A stretch of 64,000 bases of DNA. It comes from GCA-002793235 sp965267355. GTDB lineage: Bacteria; Bacteroidota; Bacteroidia; Flavobacteriales_E; Vicingaceae. The notes beneath the pieces were generated by a model that saw only the letters and a list, made by a program, of their open reading frames with translations, was not told the DNA's origin and did no database searches. The stretch covers positions 1,426,001 through 1,490,000 of the forward strand of contig OZ253956.1 in assembly GCA_965267355.1 (NCBI GenBank). Direction: 5' to 3'. Shown piece by piece: positions 18,195 to 28,728 of the stretch (positions within the stretch are counted from its first letter, which is position 1; the number at the start of each line of letters is the position of its first letter). Position numbers and translations under genes: made by a program.

Positions 18195-19348
18195 TAGTTT
18201 AAAGCTTGTTTTAAGTCCATAATTAAGTCTTCTGCATCTTCAACACCTACGCTAAGTCTTATTAACGAATCTATAACTCCACTTTTTTCTCTTTTCTCTT
18301 TTGGAATAGCTGCATGAGTCATTGTGGCAGGATGGCCTACTAAAGATTCTACTCCACCCAGCGATTCGGCTAGAGCAAAAATTTTAACTTTTTTTACCAC
18401 ATTAAGAGCATTTTCAAGTTTATTCCCTTTAAGCGAAAAAGATATCATTCCTCCATAACCTCTCATTTGAGATTTAGCAACATCGTGATTTGGGTGATTT
18501 TCAAACCCTGGCCAATACACTTTGTCAACTTTTGGTTGTTCTTTTAAGAAATGAGCGATTTTTTCTGCATTCTCACAATGTCTTTGCATCCTAAGATGTA
18601 AGGTTTTAATTCCTCTAAGAACTAAAAAAGCATCTTGAGGTCCACATATAGCTCCACTACTATTTTGAATACGGTACATTTCTTTGGCAATATCATCATT
18701 GTTACAAACTAATGCTCCTATAACAACATCTGAGTGACCACCTAAGTATTTTGTGGCAGAATGCATTACAACATCAGCACCTAAATCTAATGGATTTTGT
18801 AGATAAGGTGTTGCAAAAGTATTGTCAACAGCAAGCAATATATTGTAGTCTTTTGCAATGTTTGCAACTGCTCTAATATCAATGATATTCATCATGGGAT
18901 TGGTAGGGGTTTCTACCCAGATTAATTTAGTATTAGGGGTAATTTTAGTTTCAATTTCAGTAGTATCGGACATACTTACAAAATGAAATTTGATGCCGTA
19001 TTTCTCAAAAATTGTTTTAAATAATCTATAGGATCCTCCATATAAATCGTTAGTAGATATTACTTCATCACCAGGGTTTAACATTTTTATTAAACAGTCT
19101 ATGGCTGCTAAACCTGAACCAAAGCAAGCAGCATATTTACCATTTTCTATGGCTGCTATATTCTTTTCTAGAGCATGTCTTGTAGGGTTTAGTGTTCTAG
19201 AATATTCATATCCTTTATGCTTACCAATACCATCTTGTACATAAGTTGAGGTTTGGTAGATAGGGGTCATGATAGCTCCCGTAGCACTATCATAGTCTAG
19301 TCCACCGTGTATGGCTTTGGTTCCGAATTTTAGATTCTTTGGTTTCAT
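18194..19348 (-). CDS. Cystathionine gamma-synthase/lyase-type PLP enzyme
   Basis: Trans-sulfuration enzyme of the Cys/Met metabolism PLP family, 384 residues. The PLP lysine is Lys200 in HSATKYLGGHSDVV; other family marks are YEYSRTLNPTRHALE, FGSGLAAI, DLYGGSYRLF, and VETPTNP. Whether it makes cystathionine, cleaves it, or acts on homoserine esters directly cannot be settled from motifs. The start is the ATG at 19348 (MKPKNLKFGTKAIHGG); the frame runs on to 19609 but that stretch is unlike the family. A minus-strand TATCTTTG box at 19378-19371 lies 22 bases upstream of the start. Confidence 0.9.
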   Translation of the reverse strand: MKPKNLKFGTKAIHGGLDYDSATGAIMTPIYQTSTYVQDGIGKHKGYEYSRTLNPTRHALEKNIAAIENGKYAACFGSGLAAIDCLIKMLNPGDEVISTNDLYGGSYRLFKTIFEKYGIKFHFVSMSDTTEIETKITPNTKLIWVETPTNPMMNIIDIRAVANIAKDYNILLAVDNTFATPYLQNPLDLGADVVMHSATKYLGGHSDVVIGALVCNNDDIAKEMYRIQNSSGAICGPQDAFLVLRGIKTLHLRMQRHCENAEKIAHFLKEQPKVDKVYWPGFENHPNHDVAKSQMRGYGGMISFSLKGNKLENALNVVKKVKIFALAESLGGVESLVGHPATMTHAAIPKEKREKSGVIDSLIRLSVGVEDAEDLIMDLKQALN

Positions 19349-19421
19349 AAAATTTGCTTTGTAAGCATAGCAAAGATATGTATTTGGTTGGAGGATAAAA
19401 AGATGCAACAAAGTAATGTGG

Positions 19422-19452
19422 TTGTGATGTTTTTTTATTTTTAATAACTTTG
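19422..19452 (+). promoter_or_regulatory. Promoter for the small-protein/adhesin/PorP operon
   Basis: TTG at 19422-19424, a 20-base spacer, then TAACTTTG at 19445-19452. This is a good match to the Bacteroidota -33/-7 consensus. It would give a leader of about 50 bases before the gene at 19509. Confidence 0.6.
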
Positions 19453-19508
19453 GGTGCTTCTTAATTATTTGTACTAAACAGATTAAGGAACGAATAACCG
19501 AATAACTT

Positions 19509-19838
19509 ATGAAACTAAAACTATTGCAACTACTGGTATTCATTTTTATTGCTTTTTCTTTTGGAGCAAATGCACAGGAAGTATCTAAGGAAAGAACCAC
19601 AAAATACATTTTTGATTTAAATGCGATTAAGCATCAATCCCAAGTGGATGGAGTGTCTAATCAAACTAAAACAATTAAGGGAGTACAATCATGTAACCTA
19701 AATTGGCTGGAATATAAAATGGAAGTAATCGTAAAAGAAGGCGGTCAATATGGTAATTTTTCGATGGAAAAATTAAAAGCTATTTTGTTAGATAACCGAG
19801 TTCAACTTAAAAAGGTGACTAAAACAACTGTTAACTAA
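19509..19838 (+). CDS. Small secreted protein, possibly HMA-like fold
   Basis: 109 residues with a clear signal peptide (MKLKLLQLLVFIFIAFSFGANA, cleaved near residue 22). The mature part reads strand-helix-strand-strand-helix-strand (SCNLNWLEYKMEVIVKEGG, FSMEKLKAILLDN), reminiscent of the heavy-metal-associated fold but without a CxxC metal site; this fold suggestion is inference. The stop and the start of the 1416-residue adhesin overlap by one base, so the two are translationally coupled and followed by PorP. A role connected with the secreted partner or T9SS is plausible but unproven. Confidence 0.6.
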   Translation: MKLKLLQLLVFIFIAFSFGANAQEVSKERTTKYIFDLNAIKHQSQVDGVSNQTKTIKGVQSCNLNWLEYKMEVIVKEGGQYGNFSMEKLKAILLDNRVQLKKVTKTTVN

Positions 19839-22800
19839 TGAGGTTATTATTAGCATCTTTATTGCTTTTCTTTTCGTTTGTTGCTTTTTCTCAAAGTGAT
19901 GACTGTGCTACTGCTGTTTCAATTTCTCCCACATTGACAAATTGTAGCTTTCAGGCAGGTTCATCTGCAAATGCAACACAATCTTTACCAAGTTGTTCAG
20001 GTGGAGGTAATGCAGATGATGATGTATGGTATTCATTTGTAGCAAATAGTACGAATATGACTATTACTGTTGATCCAACCGTAGGTTATGATGCAGTTAT
20101 TGAGTTATTTTCTGGCACCTGTGGTTCGCTCACGTCTATTCAATGTGAAGATTTGAATGGAGTCAATGGTGATGAGGTTTTAAATAATACATCATTGGTT
20201 AATGGAAATACCTACTTTTTTAGAGTTTACCATTATGGAGCTGGTTCAGGAACATCAACATTTAATGTTTGTGTAACGGGTTTAGCACCTCCAACAAACA
20301 ATACACCATGTAATGCGTATCCGCTACCAACCGTTGATCCGTCTTGTAATTTTGATACTTATACAAATTTGGGTTCAACGGGTTCAGCCGTTCCAACACC
20401 ATCAGGTTGTGGAGGATCAGCTCCTTTTCAGGGAGGATATGCTGGGGGTGATGTATGGTTTTCGGTAGTAGTTCCCTCTAGTGGAGAACTTGATATTCAT
20501 ACCTTATCTATCGATTTTGCTGATGGTGCAATGGCTTTATATTCAGGACCTTGTTCATCATTAACCTTATTAGAATGCGATGATGATGGTGAGCCAGGAG
20601 ATGGAATTTTAATGCCTCATATTTACTATACGGGATTAACGCCTGGAGCAACAGTTTACATCAGGGTTTGGGAGTATGGTAATAATGCAAATGGTCAATT
20701 TGGAATTTGTGTTTCAACTCCTGATAATGATGATTGTGCTACAGCTCAGCAAATTTGTGATTTGAATGGTTATGGTGGAATAACAAGTAGTGCTTATACT
20801 ATTGATCAACCAAGTAATATGTGTGGAATTGGTGATTGGATGGCTCCTAACCCGGGCTGTGTGTTTGGTACGGGTTATACTGGACCATCACCAGTGCAAA
20901 TTGATAATAATAGTTGGTTGCAATTTACAGCAAGTAGTACTACAGCAACTTTGTATGTTCAGGTAAATCAATGTTCTAACGGTAATGGAATGCAAATGCA
21001 AATTTTTAGTGGTACCAATTGTACCAATTTTACTGCTGTTTCACCATTTCTTGAAACAACCACTTCACAATCTATTACAGCATCTGGACTCACACCAGGA
21101 AACACCTATTATATTGTAATTGATGGTTTTGCAGGAGATATTTGTTCTTATACTATTTCTGCAACAAGTGGAGTACAGGTCGTAGAAGCAGTTACTTCTA
21201 AGGCTGCTGTATGTTTAGGAGATTCTGCTACAATTTCAGCATTAGTAACAGGAACAGGTTCGTACTCTTATTCATGGAGTTCTAACCCAGTAGGTTTATC
21301 AAGTTTAGACTCATCTCTAACCATTGCTCCAAATCAAAACACCTTATACACAGTAGATATTACTGGTTTGTGTGGAAGTGTTACTACTGCTTCGGTTTAT
21401 GTAACAGCACATACACCTCCATCTTCTGCAATTACCGCTTCTGATACTATAATATGTGAGAACGAAGTGATTAACTTAAATGGTAATCCAAATGGCGGAA
21501 CAAATCCATATCAACATTCATGGACAGGTTCGGGGCAACCGTTTTTAAGCTCTACTAATAATGCTACTTCAACTTTTTCTGGAACTACATTTGGTAATTA
21601 TACACTGTATTACAATGTTACCGATACCATTGGTTGTACTGCAGATGATAGTATTAATGTTGTTGTAAATACTAACCCTACAGCAGTCATAGCAGGAAAT
21701 GACAGTATTTGTGAAGGTGATACCACCACGCTTACCGCAACTGGAGGTGGAAATTATTCATGGAATATTGGAGGAAGTAATGACTCGATAGTTGTGAGTC
21801 CAACTATCAATACTAACTATTCTGTTATTGTAACTGATGTAAATAATTGTTCTGATACTGCAAATCATAATGTAACGGTTAATTCACTTCCTATCGCATC
21901 CATAGCTGGACCCACAGTTATTTGTGAAGGAGAAACAACTACCTTAACAGCTAGTGGAGGAATAAATTACTTATGGAGTACGGGGTCGGTTAACGATTCG
22001 ATAGTGGTTGCACCAAATGTAGATAGCACCTATTTGGTAATCGTAACAAATGCAAGCGGTTGTAACGATACTACAAGTATTACGGTACAGGTTAACCCAA
22101 AACCTGTTGCCAACATTTCTGGAAATGATACAATATGCAATGGTAACTCTGTGGTATTAACTGCATCAGGTGGTGGAATTTACCAATGGAATAATGGGTT
22201 TGTAACTCCAAGCATTAATATGAGCCCACAAGCAGATACAACTTATTCGGTAATTGTTGATGTTGCGGGATGTAGAGATACTGCTACACACACAGTAATT
22301 GTAAACCCTTTACCTGTTGTAAGTATTATAGGAAATGATAGCATTTGTGAAGGTGATACAACAACACTAACAGCAACTGGAGGAGGTTCTTATTTGTGGA
22401 GTACAGGTGGCAATTTTGATTCTGTATCAGTCGCACCAGCGTCAAACACCAATTATACAGTTCTAGTAACTGATGTTAATAACTGTGTAGATTCCTCATC
22501 AGTAGAGGTAGTTGTAAATGCTCTTCCAATCGCCAATATTTCTGGTCAAAATATTATTTGCCAAGGCAATTCAACTACTTTAACAGCAAATGGAGGAGGC
22601 AATTATTTATGGAATACCGGTTCAAATAATGATTCTATTATTGTTGCTCCAACTATTGATATTACTTATTTAGTTACTGTAACCAATTCCGATGGATGTA
22701 GTGATACCGCTAGTTTTCAGGTTCAGGTAACTAATAATCCTACAGCTGCAATTACTGCTGCTGACTCTATTTGTTTAGGTAGTTCGTTAACGTTAACCGC

Positions 22801-24088
22801 ATCAGGAGGTGGAACTTACCAATGGAATAACGGATTTACAACACCTAGTATTAGCATGAGTCCACAAGTAGACACAATTTACTCTGTAATTGTTGATTTG
22901 GGAGGTTGTACAGATACAGCTATTCATAATGTTACCGTTAACTCTTTACCTAATGTTAGCATAACTGGTCCAGCAGCAATTTGTATTGGAGATACGACTG
23001 TTCTTTACGCTTCTGGAGGGGGATCATATCAATGGAATACAGGTAGCAATTTGGATTCTATTTCTATCACACCAACAAGTACAGGTAATTATACAGTAGT
23101 TGTTACTGATGCTAATAATTGTGTGGATTCATCTACAGCAACTGTTCAAGTTAATTCATTACCACTGATTAATATCACGGGGAATAATAATATTTGTATG
23201 GGAGATAGTGCGAGTTTAACAGTAACAGGTGCAAATACTTACGTTTGGAACACAGGAGATTCTACTGTAAATATTACAGTTGGTCCAAATGCAACTACAA
23301 GTTATACTATTGTTGGTACAGATGTGTTGGGTTGTTCGTCATCAGCACAAATTACTGTTAATGTTTTAGCCAATCCAGTTGCTGCTATTAATGGAGCAAA
23401 TACTATTTGTAGTGGAGAGGCTACTTTACTTACAGCTAATGGAGGAGGGAATTATCTGTGGAACACAACAGATACCAGTTCAAGTATTAACGTAATGCCT
23501 AATGATACTTCAACTTATACTGTAATTGTTACCAATAGTGGTGGTTGTTCAGATACCACTGATTTTGCGTTGCCCGTTGTGCCTTTACCTACCATTAATG
23601 CTTACAGTGATACAACTATTGTTTTGGGACAGAGTGCGGTTATTAATGCAGTAGGAGCTACTTCTTACAATTGGACTCCTTCCGATAGTTTGTCTTGCAT
23701 AACATGTGCCAGTCCAACTGTCAATCCAACAGAAACCACAACATACTGTGTAACTACAACCGAAAATGGTTGTTCTAACCAGAGCTGTGTTACAGTATAT
23801 GTAGATGTTTTATGTGGAGATGTGTTTGTTCCTAATGCTTTTTCTCCAAATGGAGATGGAAGTAATGATTGCCTAAAAGTATATAGTAATTGCCTAGTGG
23901 ATGTATTGTTTAGAGTTTATTCAAGGTGGGGTGAATTGATATTTGAAAGTACAGATGTAGATGCTTGTTGGGATGGAACAAAAAATGGAACGGAACTGAA
24001 TACAGGTGTTTACACTTATACGGTAAGAGCAACACTTACTGATGGACAACAGATTGAGCAAAAAGGAAATACCACATTATTTAAATAA
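19838..24088 (+). CDS. Giant T9SS type B surface protein with Ig-like repeats
   Basis: 1416 residues, exported: signal peptide (about 1-18), two or three N-terminal jelly-roll-like modules with DDCATA/DDVWYSF motifs, then a long array of Ig-like modules of about 70 residues, each with a conserved Cys near its start and a GC or NC near its end (ICEGDTTTLTA, YLWNTGS, VTN..GC.DT). The C-terminal 90 residues (VFVPNAFSPNGDGSNDCL, YSRWGELIFES) form the gliding-motility-associated type B sorting domain. The PorP/SprF gene follows 4 bases later, the usual partner for type B cargo. An adhesin or surface-filament role is likely. Confidence 0.9.
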   Translation: MRLLLASLLLFFSFVAFSQSDDCATAVSISPTLTNCSFQAGSSANATQSLPSCSGGGNADDDVWYSFVANSTNMTITVDPTVGYDAVIELFSGTCGSLTSIQCEDLNGVNGDEVLNNTSLVNGNTYFFRVYHYGAGSGTSTFNVCVTGLAPPTNNTPCNAYPLPTVDPSCNFDTYTNLGSTGSAVPTPSGCGGSAPFQGGYAGGDVWFSVVVPSSGELDIHTLSIDFADGAMALYSGPCSSLTLLECDDDGEPGDGILMPHIYYTGLTPGATVYIRVWEYGNNANGQFGICVSTPDNDDCATAQQICDLNGYGGITSSAYTIDQPSNMCGIGDWMAPNPGCVFGTGYTGPSPVQIDNNSWLQFTASSTTATLYVQVNQCSNGNGMQMQIFSGTNCTNFTAVSPFLETTTSQSITASGLTPGNTYYIVIDGFAGDICSYTISATSGVQVVEAVTSKAAVCLGDSATISALVTGTGSYSYSWSSNPVGLSSLDSSLTIAPNQNTLYTVDITGLCGSVTTASVYVTAHTPPSSAITASDTIICENEVINLNGNPNGGTNPYQHSWTGSGQPFLSSTNNATSTFSGTTFGNYTLYYNVTDTIGCTADDSINVVVNTNPTAVIAGNDSICEGDTTTLTATGGGNYSWNIGGSNDSIVVSPTINTNYSVIVTDVNNCSDTANHNVTVNSLPIASIAGPTVICEGETTTLTASGGINYLWSTGSVNDSIVVAPNVDSTYLVIVTNASGCNDTTSITVQVNPKPVANISGNDTICNGNSVVLTASGGGIYQWNNGFVTPSINMSPQADTTYSVIVDVAGCRDTATHTVIVNPLPVVSIIGNDSICEGDTTTLTATGGGSYLWSTGGNFDSVSVAPASNTNYTVLVTDVNNCVDSSSVEVVVNALPIANISGQNIICQGNSTTLTANGGGNYLWNTGSNNDSIIVAPTIDITYLVTVTNSDGCSDTASFQVQVTNNPTAAITAADSICLGSSLTLTASGGGTYQWNNGFTTPSISMSPQVDTIYSVIVDLGGCTDTAIHNVTVNSLPNVSITGPAAICIGDTTVLYASGGGSYQWNTGSNLDSISITPTSTGNYTVVVTDANNCVDSSTATVQVNSLPLINITGNNNICMGDSASLTVTGANTYVWNTGDSTVNITVGPNATTSYTIVGTDVLGCSSSAQITVNVLANPVAAINGANTICSGEATLLTANGGGNYLWNTTDTSSSINVMPNDTSTYTVIVTNSGGCSDTTDFALPVVPLPTINAYSDTTIVLGQSAVINAVGATSYNWTPSDSLSCITCASPTVNPTETTTYCVTTTENGCSNQSCVTVYVDVLCGDVFVPNAFSPNGDGSNDCLKVYSNCLVDVLFRVYSRWGELIFESTDVDACWDGTKNGTELNTGVYTYTVRATLTDGQQIEQKGNTTLFK
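21692..23598 (+). repeat. Nine Ig-like coding repeats forming three 636-bp super-units
   Basis: Nine modules of about 212 bp. Modules 1, 4 and 7 start at 21692, 22328 and 22964, exactly 636 bases apart, and share features (GNDSICEGDTTTLTATGGG in 1 and 4, NNCVDSS in 4 and 7). Modules 2 and 5, and 3 and 6, also pair, so the array grew by copying three modules at once. Confidence 0.85.
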
Positions 24089-24092
24089 TTAA

Positions 24093-25130
24093 TTGAAGAA
24101 GTCAGGGTTAATAATATTAGTTAGTTTCTTAAGCACATTTTGTGTTTTAGGTCAGGATATTCACCTAACTCAGGCGAATATGACTCCGTTGTTGGTTAAT
24201 CCTGCAAATGCTGGTGCTGAATATACCATTAGAGGAATTTTAAATTACAGAACTCAATGGGGGAGTATTAGTGAACCATATACTACCATGATGGCCTCTT
24301 ACGATATGAATTTTAAACCCCCAAAAAGAAAAACAGGATACTTTGCTGGAGGTTTATATGTGTATAATGATAAAGCTGGAGCATCAGAAATGAAAACCAC
24401 TCAAATTAATTTGAGCTTGGCTTACCATGTTAATTTAAACGATAAAAACACCTTAGGCTTAGGAGTTCAGGGAGGATATTTTCAGCGTTCGGCTAATATT
24501 GATAAACTTACTTGGGGTAGTCAGTTTGATGGTTATCAATACAATGAAGGTTTAGCAACTGGTGAGAGTTCTGATTTTAATGGTATTTCATTTGGCTCTA
24601 CAGATTATACTGCTGGCTTGTTGTGGACCTACAGAAATAATGAGCAATATTTTTCGGGTAACGATGTGTATTTAAGTAGTGGGATTTCTTTTCATCATTT
24701 AAGCAAGCCAGATATTGAAACACAGGGGCTAACTCCTGACGAGCTTCATTATCGATATATATGGCACGCCAATGGTATTATTGGAATGAGTAAGAAGTTG
24801 TCTGTTTTACCTTATTTATATTTTTCTCGTCAAGGACCAATTAATGAAATCATGTTTGGTTCGGACGTGTTATACAAGTTTAAGCAGGAGCATGGTTTAA
24901 TTGATGAAAAAGGAATGGCTATTGGTGGAGGTATCTACTATCGTTGGAATGATGCTATCATTCCTTCTTTATTAATACAATATGCTAATTATACTTTTGG
25001 TTTCACCTATGATGTAAATATATCTTCGTTAAATAACGCTACCAGCAAAAATGGTGGTTTTGAAGTATCTCTACGATATGTTTATCCAAACCCTTTTGCA
25101 AAGGGTAGGAGTTCGGCAAGATTTAATTAA
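24093..25130 (+). CDS. PorP/SprF family type IX secretion membrane protein
   Basis: Outer-membrane beta-barrel protein of 345 residues that in this family attaches type B T9SS cargo to the cell surface. Marks are the signal peptide ending near GQ at 20-21, the opening DIHLTQANMTPLLVNPANAGAEYTIR (the family QYM-NP-AGA region), FAGGLYVYNDKAG, and a C-terminal strand with aromatic residues. The start is TTG at 24093, the only start in reach that preserves the signal peptide. It directly follows its presumed cargo gene. A terminator lies just after the stop. Confidence 0.92.
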   Translation: MKKSGLIILVSFLSTFCVLGQDIHLTQANMTPLLVNPANAGAEYTIRGILNYRTQWGSISEPYTTMMASYDMNFKPPKRKTGYFAGGLYVYNDKAGASEMKTTQINLSLAYHVNLNDKNTLGLGVQGGYFQRSANIDKLTWGSQFDGYQYNEGLATGESSDFNGISFGSTDYTAGLLWTYRNNEQYFSGNDVYLSSGISFHHLSKPDIETQGLTPDELHYRYIWHANGIIGMSKKLSVLPYLYFSRQGPINEIMFGSDVLYKFKQEHGLIDEKGMAIGGGIYYRWNDAIIPSLLIQYANYTFGFTYDVNISSLNNATSKNGGFEVSLRYVYPNPFAKGRSSARFN

Positions 25131-25131
25131 T

Positions 25132-25160
25132 AAAAAAGCTCGCTGAAAGCTCGCTTTTTT
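25132..25160. terminator. Bidirectional terminator after porP
   Basis: AAAAAAGC pairs with GCTTTTTT, with a small inner GCT/AGC stem, between two convergent genes ending at 25130 and 25167. T-runs occur on both strands. Confidence 0.75.
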
Positions 25161-25166
25161 ATTGTA

Positions 25167-26993
25167 TTACTTTTTCAGTATTTGAATTGTCGCTCGATTA
25201 CCTTTATTTGATATCAATTCAATTAAATATGTTCCATTTTGTAAATGGGTTAGGTTAACATTTAATTGATTTTTATTGGTGTAATTGTTTTCTGCAATTC
25301 TTTTACCGGTAAGATCATAAACATTCATTTGAACAGACTCATATAAGCCATTCAGTTCTATAGTAAAATTACCATCATTTGGATTAGGGTATAATTTTAA
25401 ATCATTTTCAAATGTATTTGAAGTAATACCGGTTATAATTATGTTGTTACAAACTGATGTGTCAACACATCCATTTTGTGTTACCTGTACTGCATAATTA
25501 CCTGTAATAGTAGCAACAAATAATTGATTAGTTTCTCCAGGCATTATAGCCAATCCATTACCACAATCTAACCACTGGTAACTCGCACCAGTTGCATTAG
25601 CCATAATCGAATCATTCATAACCGTTACACTTACATCTACAGTATTAATGGTAATTACTTGATTGGTAATACTATCACATCCATTAGCGGCTCCATTAAA
25701 AGCCGTATCGCTAACAGTGGTAGAAGTATAATACATCATACTATTGTAAGAAACACTATCGCACCCAACAATAGGAGCAGGGTTGTTCATTACAGTATTG
25801 TTAATGGTGATTACCTGATTGGTAATACTGTCACACCCATTAGCAGCTCCATTAAAAGCCGTATCGCTAACAGTGGTAGAAGTATAATACATCATACTAT
25901 TGTAAGAAACACTATCGCACCCAACAATAGGAGCAGGGTTGTTCATTACAGTATTGTTAATGGTGATTACCTGATTGGTAATACTGTCACACCCATTAGC
26001 AGCCCCATTAAAAGCCGTATCACTAACGGTGGTAGAAGTATAATACATCATGCTGTTATAGAATACACTATCACACCCAACAATAGGAGTAAGGTTGTTC
26101 ACTACAGTGCTGTTAATAGTAATTACTTGGTTGGTAATACTATCGCATCCATTAGCAGCTCCATTAAAAGCTGTATCACTAACGGTGGTAGAAGTATAAT
26201 ACATCATACTGTTGTAGGAAACACTATTACATCCAACTATAGGAGCGGGGTTATTAACTACTGTGGTACAAGCTACACTTAATTCAATGTTATCCACCGC
26301 AAAAGAGGGGTCAGCACCAGAGTTGTTACCATTGTTATCCCACGTAAAACCAATTTTAACATTAGGGTTGTTGTTTGCTGCTGCAGGTAATGCTATATTA
26401 TATGGTATAGGAGACCATTGGGGTGTTACTAATAATGAACCACAAGGGCCACCACAGCATGCTCCTTGGGGCAAAGGAACGTCTAATGCATTCCATGTGG
26501 TACCGTCAAAATAATATAGGCTGGCAGCATCAGTTCCTAATTCTCCAAAATGCATGTAATCGAAAGTTAAAACAATATTGGTTTTTCCGGTACAATTTAT
26601 TGTGGGAGACTCTATTCTTTTATGTGTCTCACCGTTTGCCCCTGCATTGTAAGTAGCTCCACAGTCACCAGTAGGGCATAAACCAACTCCTAAAGAACCT
26701 ACGTGTAAACTCTGATTGTCTAAAGCTGGATTAGCTAGACAACCATCACCACAGTTTCCTGTTCCGGTAAATGCTTCTGTTGCACTTACAAACCATTGGT
26801 TGGGAACTCCTCCTTCAGCAGCTGTTATGGTTTGTGTCCATGAACCGTTAGTAGTAGCTGCAGAGGTTGCTAATTGATTTTGATTAGAACAAGCTGCATC
26901 TGTTCCAAAATTTTCTGACCAGAAAACAACTTGCTGAGCATTTGCTAAAAGCGTAAATAGAAAAATAGAAAATAAAGTAAAAAGCTTCCTCAT
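25167..26993 (-). CDS. Secreted T9SS type A protein with four near-identical 52-residue repeats
   Basis: 608 residues: signal peptide (about 1-19), an N-terminal carbohydrate- or protein-binding-like jelly-roll region with many Cys and Gly (about 20-240), four tandem repeats of 52 residues (PAPIVGC.SVSYNSMMYY, TSTTVSDTAFNGAANGC), a short SPRY-like linker with an Ig-like WLDCGNG motif, and a type A sorting domain (LKLYPNPNDGNFTIEL, LQNGTYLIEL). No enzyme motif is visible. Probably a surface-attached structural or adhesive protein. It lies downstream of gdhA on the same strand but behind the gdhA terminator, so it should have its own promoter. Confidence 0.85.
   Translation of the reverse strand: MRKLFTLFSIFLFTLLANAQQVVFWSENFGTDAACSNQNQLATSAATTNGSWTQTITAAEGGVPNQWFVSATEAFTGTGNCGDGCLANPALDNQSLHVGSLGVGLCPTGDCGATYNAGANGETHKRIESPTINCTGKTNIVLTFDYMHFGELGTDAASLYYFDGTTWNALDVPLPQGACCGGPCGSLLVTPQWSPIPYNIALPAAANNNPNVKIGFTWDNNGNNSGADPSFAVDNIELSVACTTVVNNPAPIVGCNSVSYNSMMYYTSTTVSDTAFNGAANGCDSITNQVITINSTVVNNLTPIVGCDSVFYNSMMYYTSTTVSDTAFNGAANGCDSITNQVITINNTVMNNPAPIVGCDSVSYNSMMYYTSTTVSDTAFNGAANGCDSITNQVITINNTVMNNPAPIVGCDSVSYNSMMYYTSTTVSDTAFNGAANGCDSITNQVITINTVDVSVTVMNDSIMANATGASYQWLDCGNGLAIMPGETNQLFVATITGNYAVQVTQNGCVDTSVCNNIIITGITSNTFENDLKLYPNPNDGNFTIELNGLYESVQMNVYDLTGKRIAENNYTNKNQLNVNLTHLQNGTYLIELISNKGNRATIQILKK
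25645..26268 (-). repeat. Four tandem 156-bp in-frame repeats
   Basis: Units begin at 25645, 25801, 25957 and 26113, each exactly 156 bases (52 codons). The first two are almost identical over the whole unit and identical over roughly the last two thirds; the other two carry more silent changes. The array also leaves a spurious open frame on the plus strand. Confidence 0.95.
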
Positions 26994-27025
26994 AGTATAA
27001 GTTTTAGTGATTAGTTTGCCAATAA

Positions 27026-27058
27026 TATAAAAAAAGGGAGTTGGTTGTCCACTCCCTT
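27026..27058 (-). terminator. Terminator of gdhA
   Basis: On the minus strand, AAGGGAGT pairs with ACTCCCTT around a 9-base loop and is followed by seven Ts, about 26 bases after the gdhA stop codon. Confidence 0.85.
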
Positions 27059-27083
27059 CTTTAAATGAATATTAATTTATCAG

Positions 27084-28430
<1,347 letters not shown>

Positions 28431-28477
28431 CTTTTACGAATTTGTTATAAGTTAGTTTTGATAAAAAATTGTGGAAA

Positions 28478-28485
28478 CAAATGTA
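28478..28485 (-). promoter_or_regulatory. Candidate -7 box for gdhA
   Basis: Reads TACATTTG on the minus strand, matching TAnnTTTG, 47 bases before the gdhA start. No TTG occurs at the consensus distance. Confidence 0.4.
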
Positions 28486-28603
28486 TGTAAATTTAATGTT
28501 AAAGTATTTTTTTTGAATTAAATTTTATAGCCTTTAAATCCCGTCATTATTGGAAGTCAAAAAAAATATTTGAATGATTTTAAATTTCTAAAAAATTTTG
28601 ACA

Positions 28604-28611
28604 TAAATTTG
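28604..28611 (+). promoter_or_regulatory. Candidate -7 box of the trp operon promoter
   Basis: TAAATTTG matches TAnnTTTG and ends 9 bases before the leader-peptide ATG at 28621. The transcript would have only a few bases before that codon. The -33 element is not at the usual distance; the closest TTG is too near or too far. Confidence 0.5.
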
Positions 28612-28620
28612 CCTCAGATT

Positions 28621-28677
28621 ATGAAAATGACAAGAAATACAAATTGGTGGTGGTTCCGTTTTAATTCAAATGCGTGA
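28621..28677 (+). CDS. trpL: trp operon leader peptide (TrpL-like), three consecutive Trp codons
   Basis: An 18-codon open frame, MKMTRNTNWWWFRFNSNA, begins at ATG 28621 and ends with TGA at 28675-28677. Three TGG codons in a row lie at 28645-28653. It sits just after the probable promoter and 73 bases before trpE, with a strong terminator between. The peptide is not expected to have a function of its own; its translation senses charged tRNA-Trp. Tryptophan is normally rare, so a WWW run in this exact position is strong evidence. It is too short to be found by ordinary gene callers. Confidence 0.9.
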   Translation: MKMTRNTNWWWFRFNSNA

Positions 28678-28728
28678 ACTAGTTATTAATTTATTATATA
28701 AAGAATTGAAAAGGCTTAGCGTTCACGT
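28672..28728 (+). promoter_or_regulatory. Candidate trp antiterminator pairing
   Basis: GCGTGAAC at 28672-28679, overlapping the leader stop codon, can pair with GTTCACGT at 28721-28728 (seven Watson-Crick pairs and one G-U). The second partner is the top of the terminator stem and its loop, so the two structures exclude each other. A ribosome stalled on the Trp codons leaves 28672 free; one at the stop codon covers it. Confidence 0.6.

Noticed and set aside
19349..19609. N-terminal extension of the cystathionine synthase-type enzyme
   Set aside because: The sequence is unlike the family, crosses the control region and the next gene on the other strand, and MKPKNLKFGTKAIHGG is the expected start.
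25645..26268. Possible CRISPR array
   Set aside because: The regular spacing is due to whole 156-bp in-frame coding repeats without unique spacers.
25659..26282. Plus-strand open frame of 207 codons with internal repeats
   Set aside because: It is the reverse shadow of the 156-bp tandem repeats of the T9SS gene, repeating only because the repeat length is a multiple of three.
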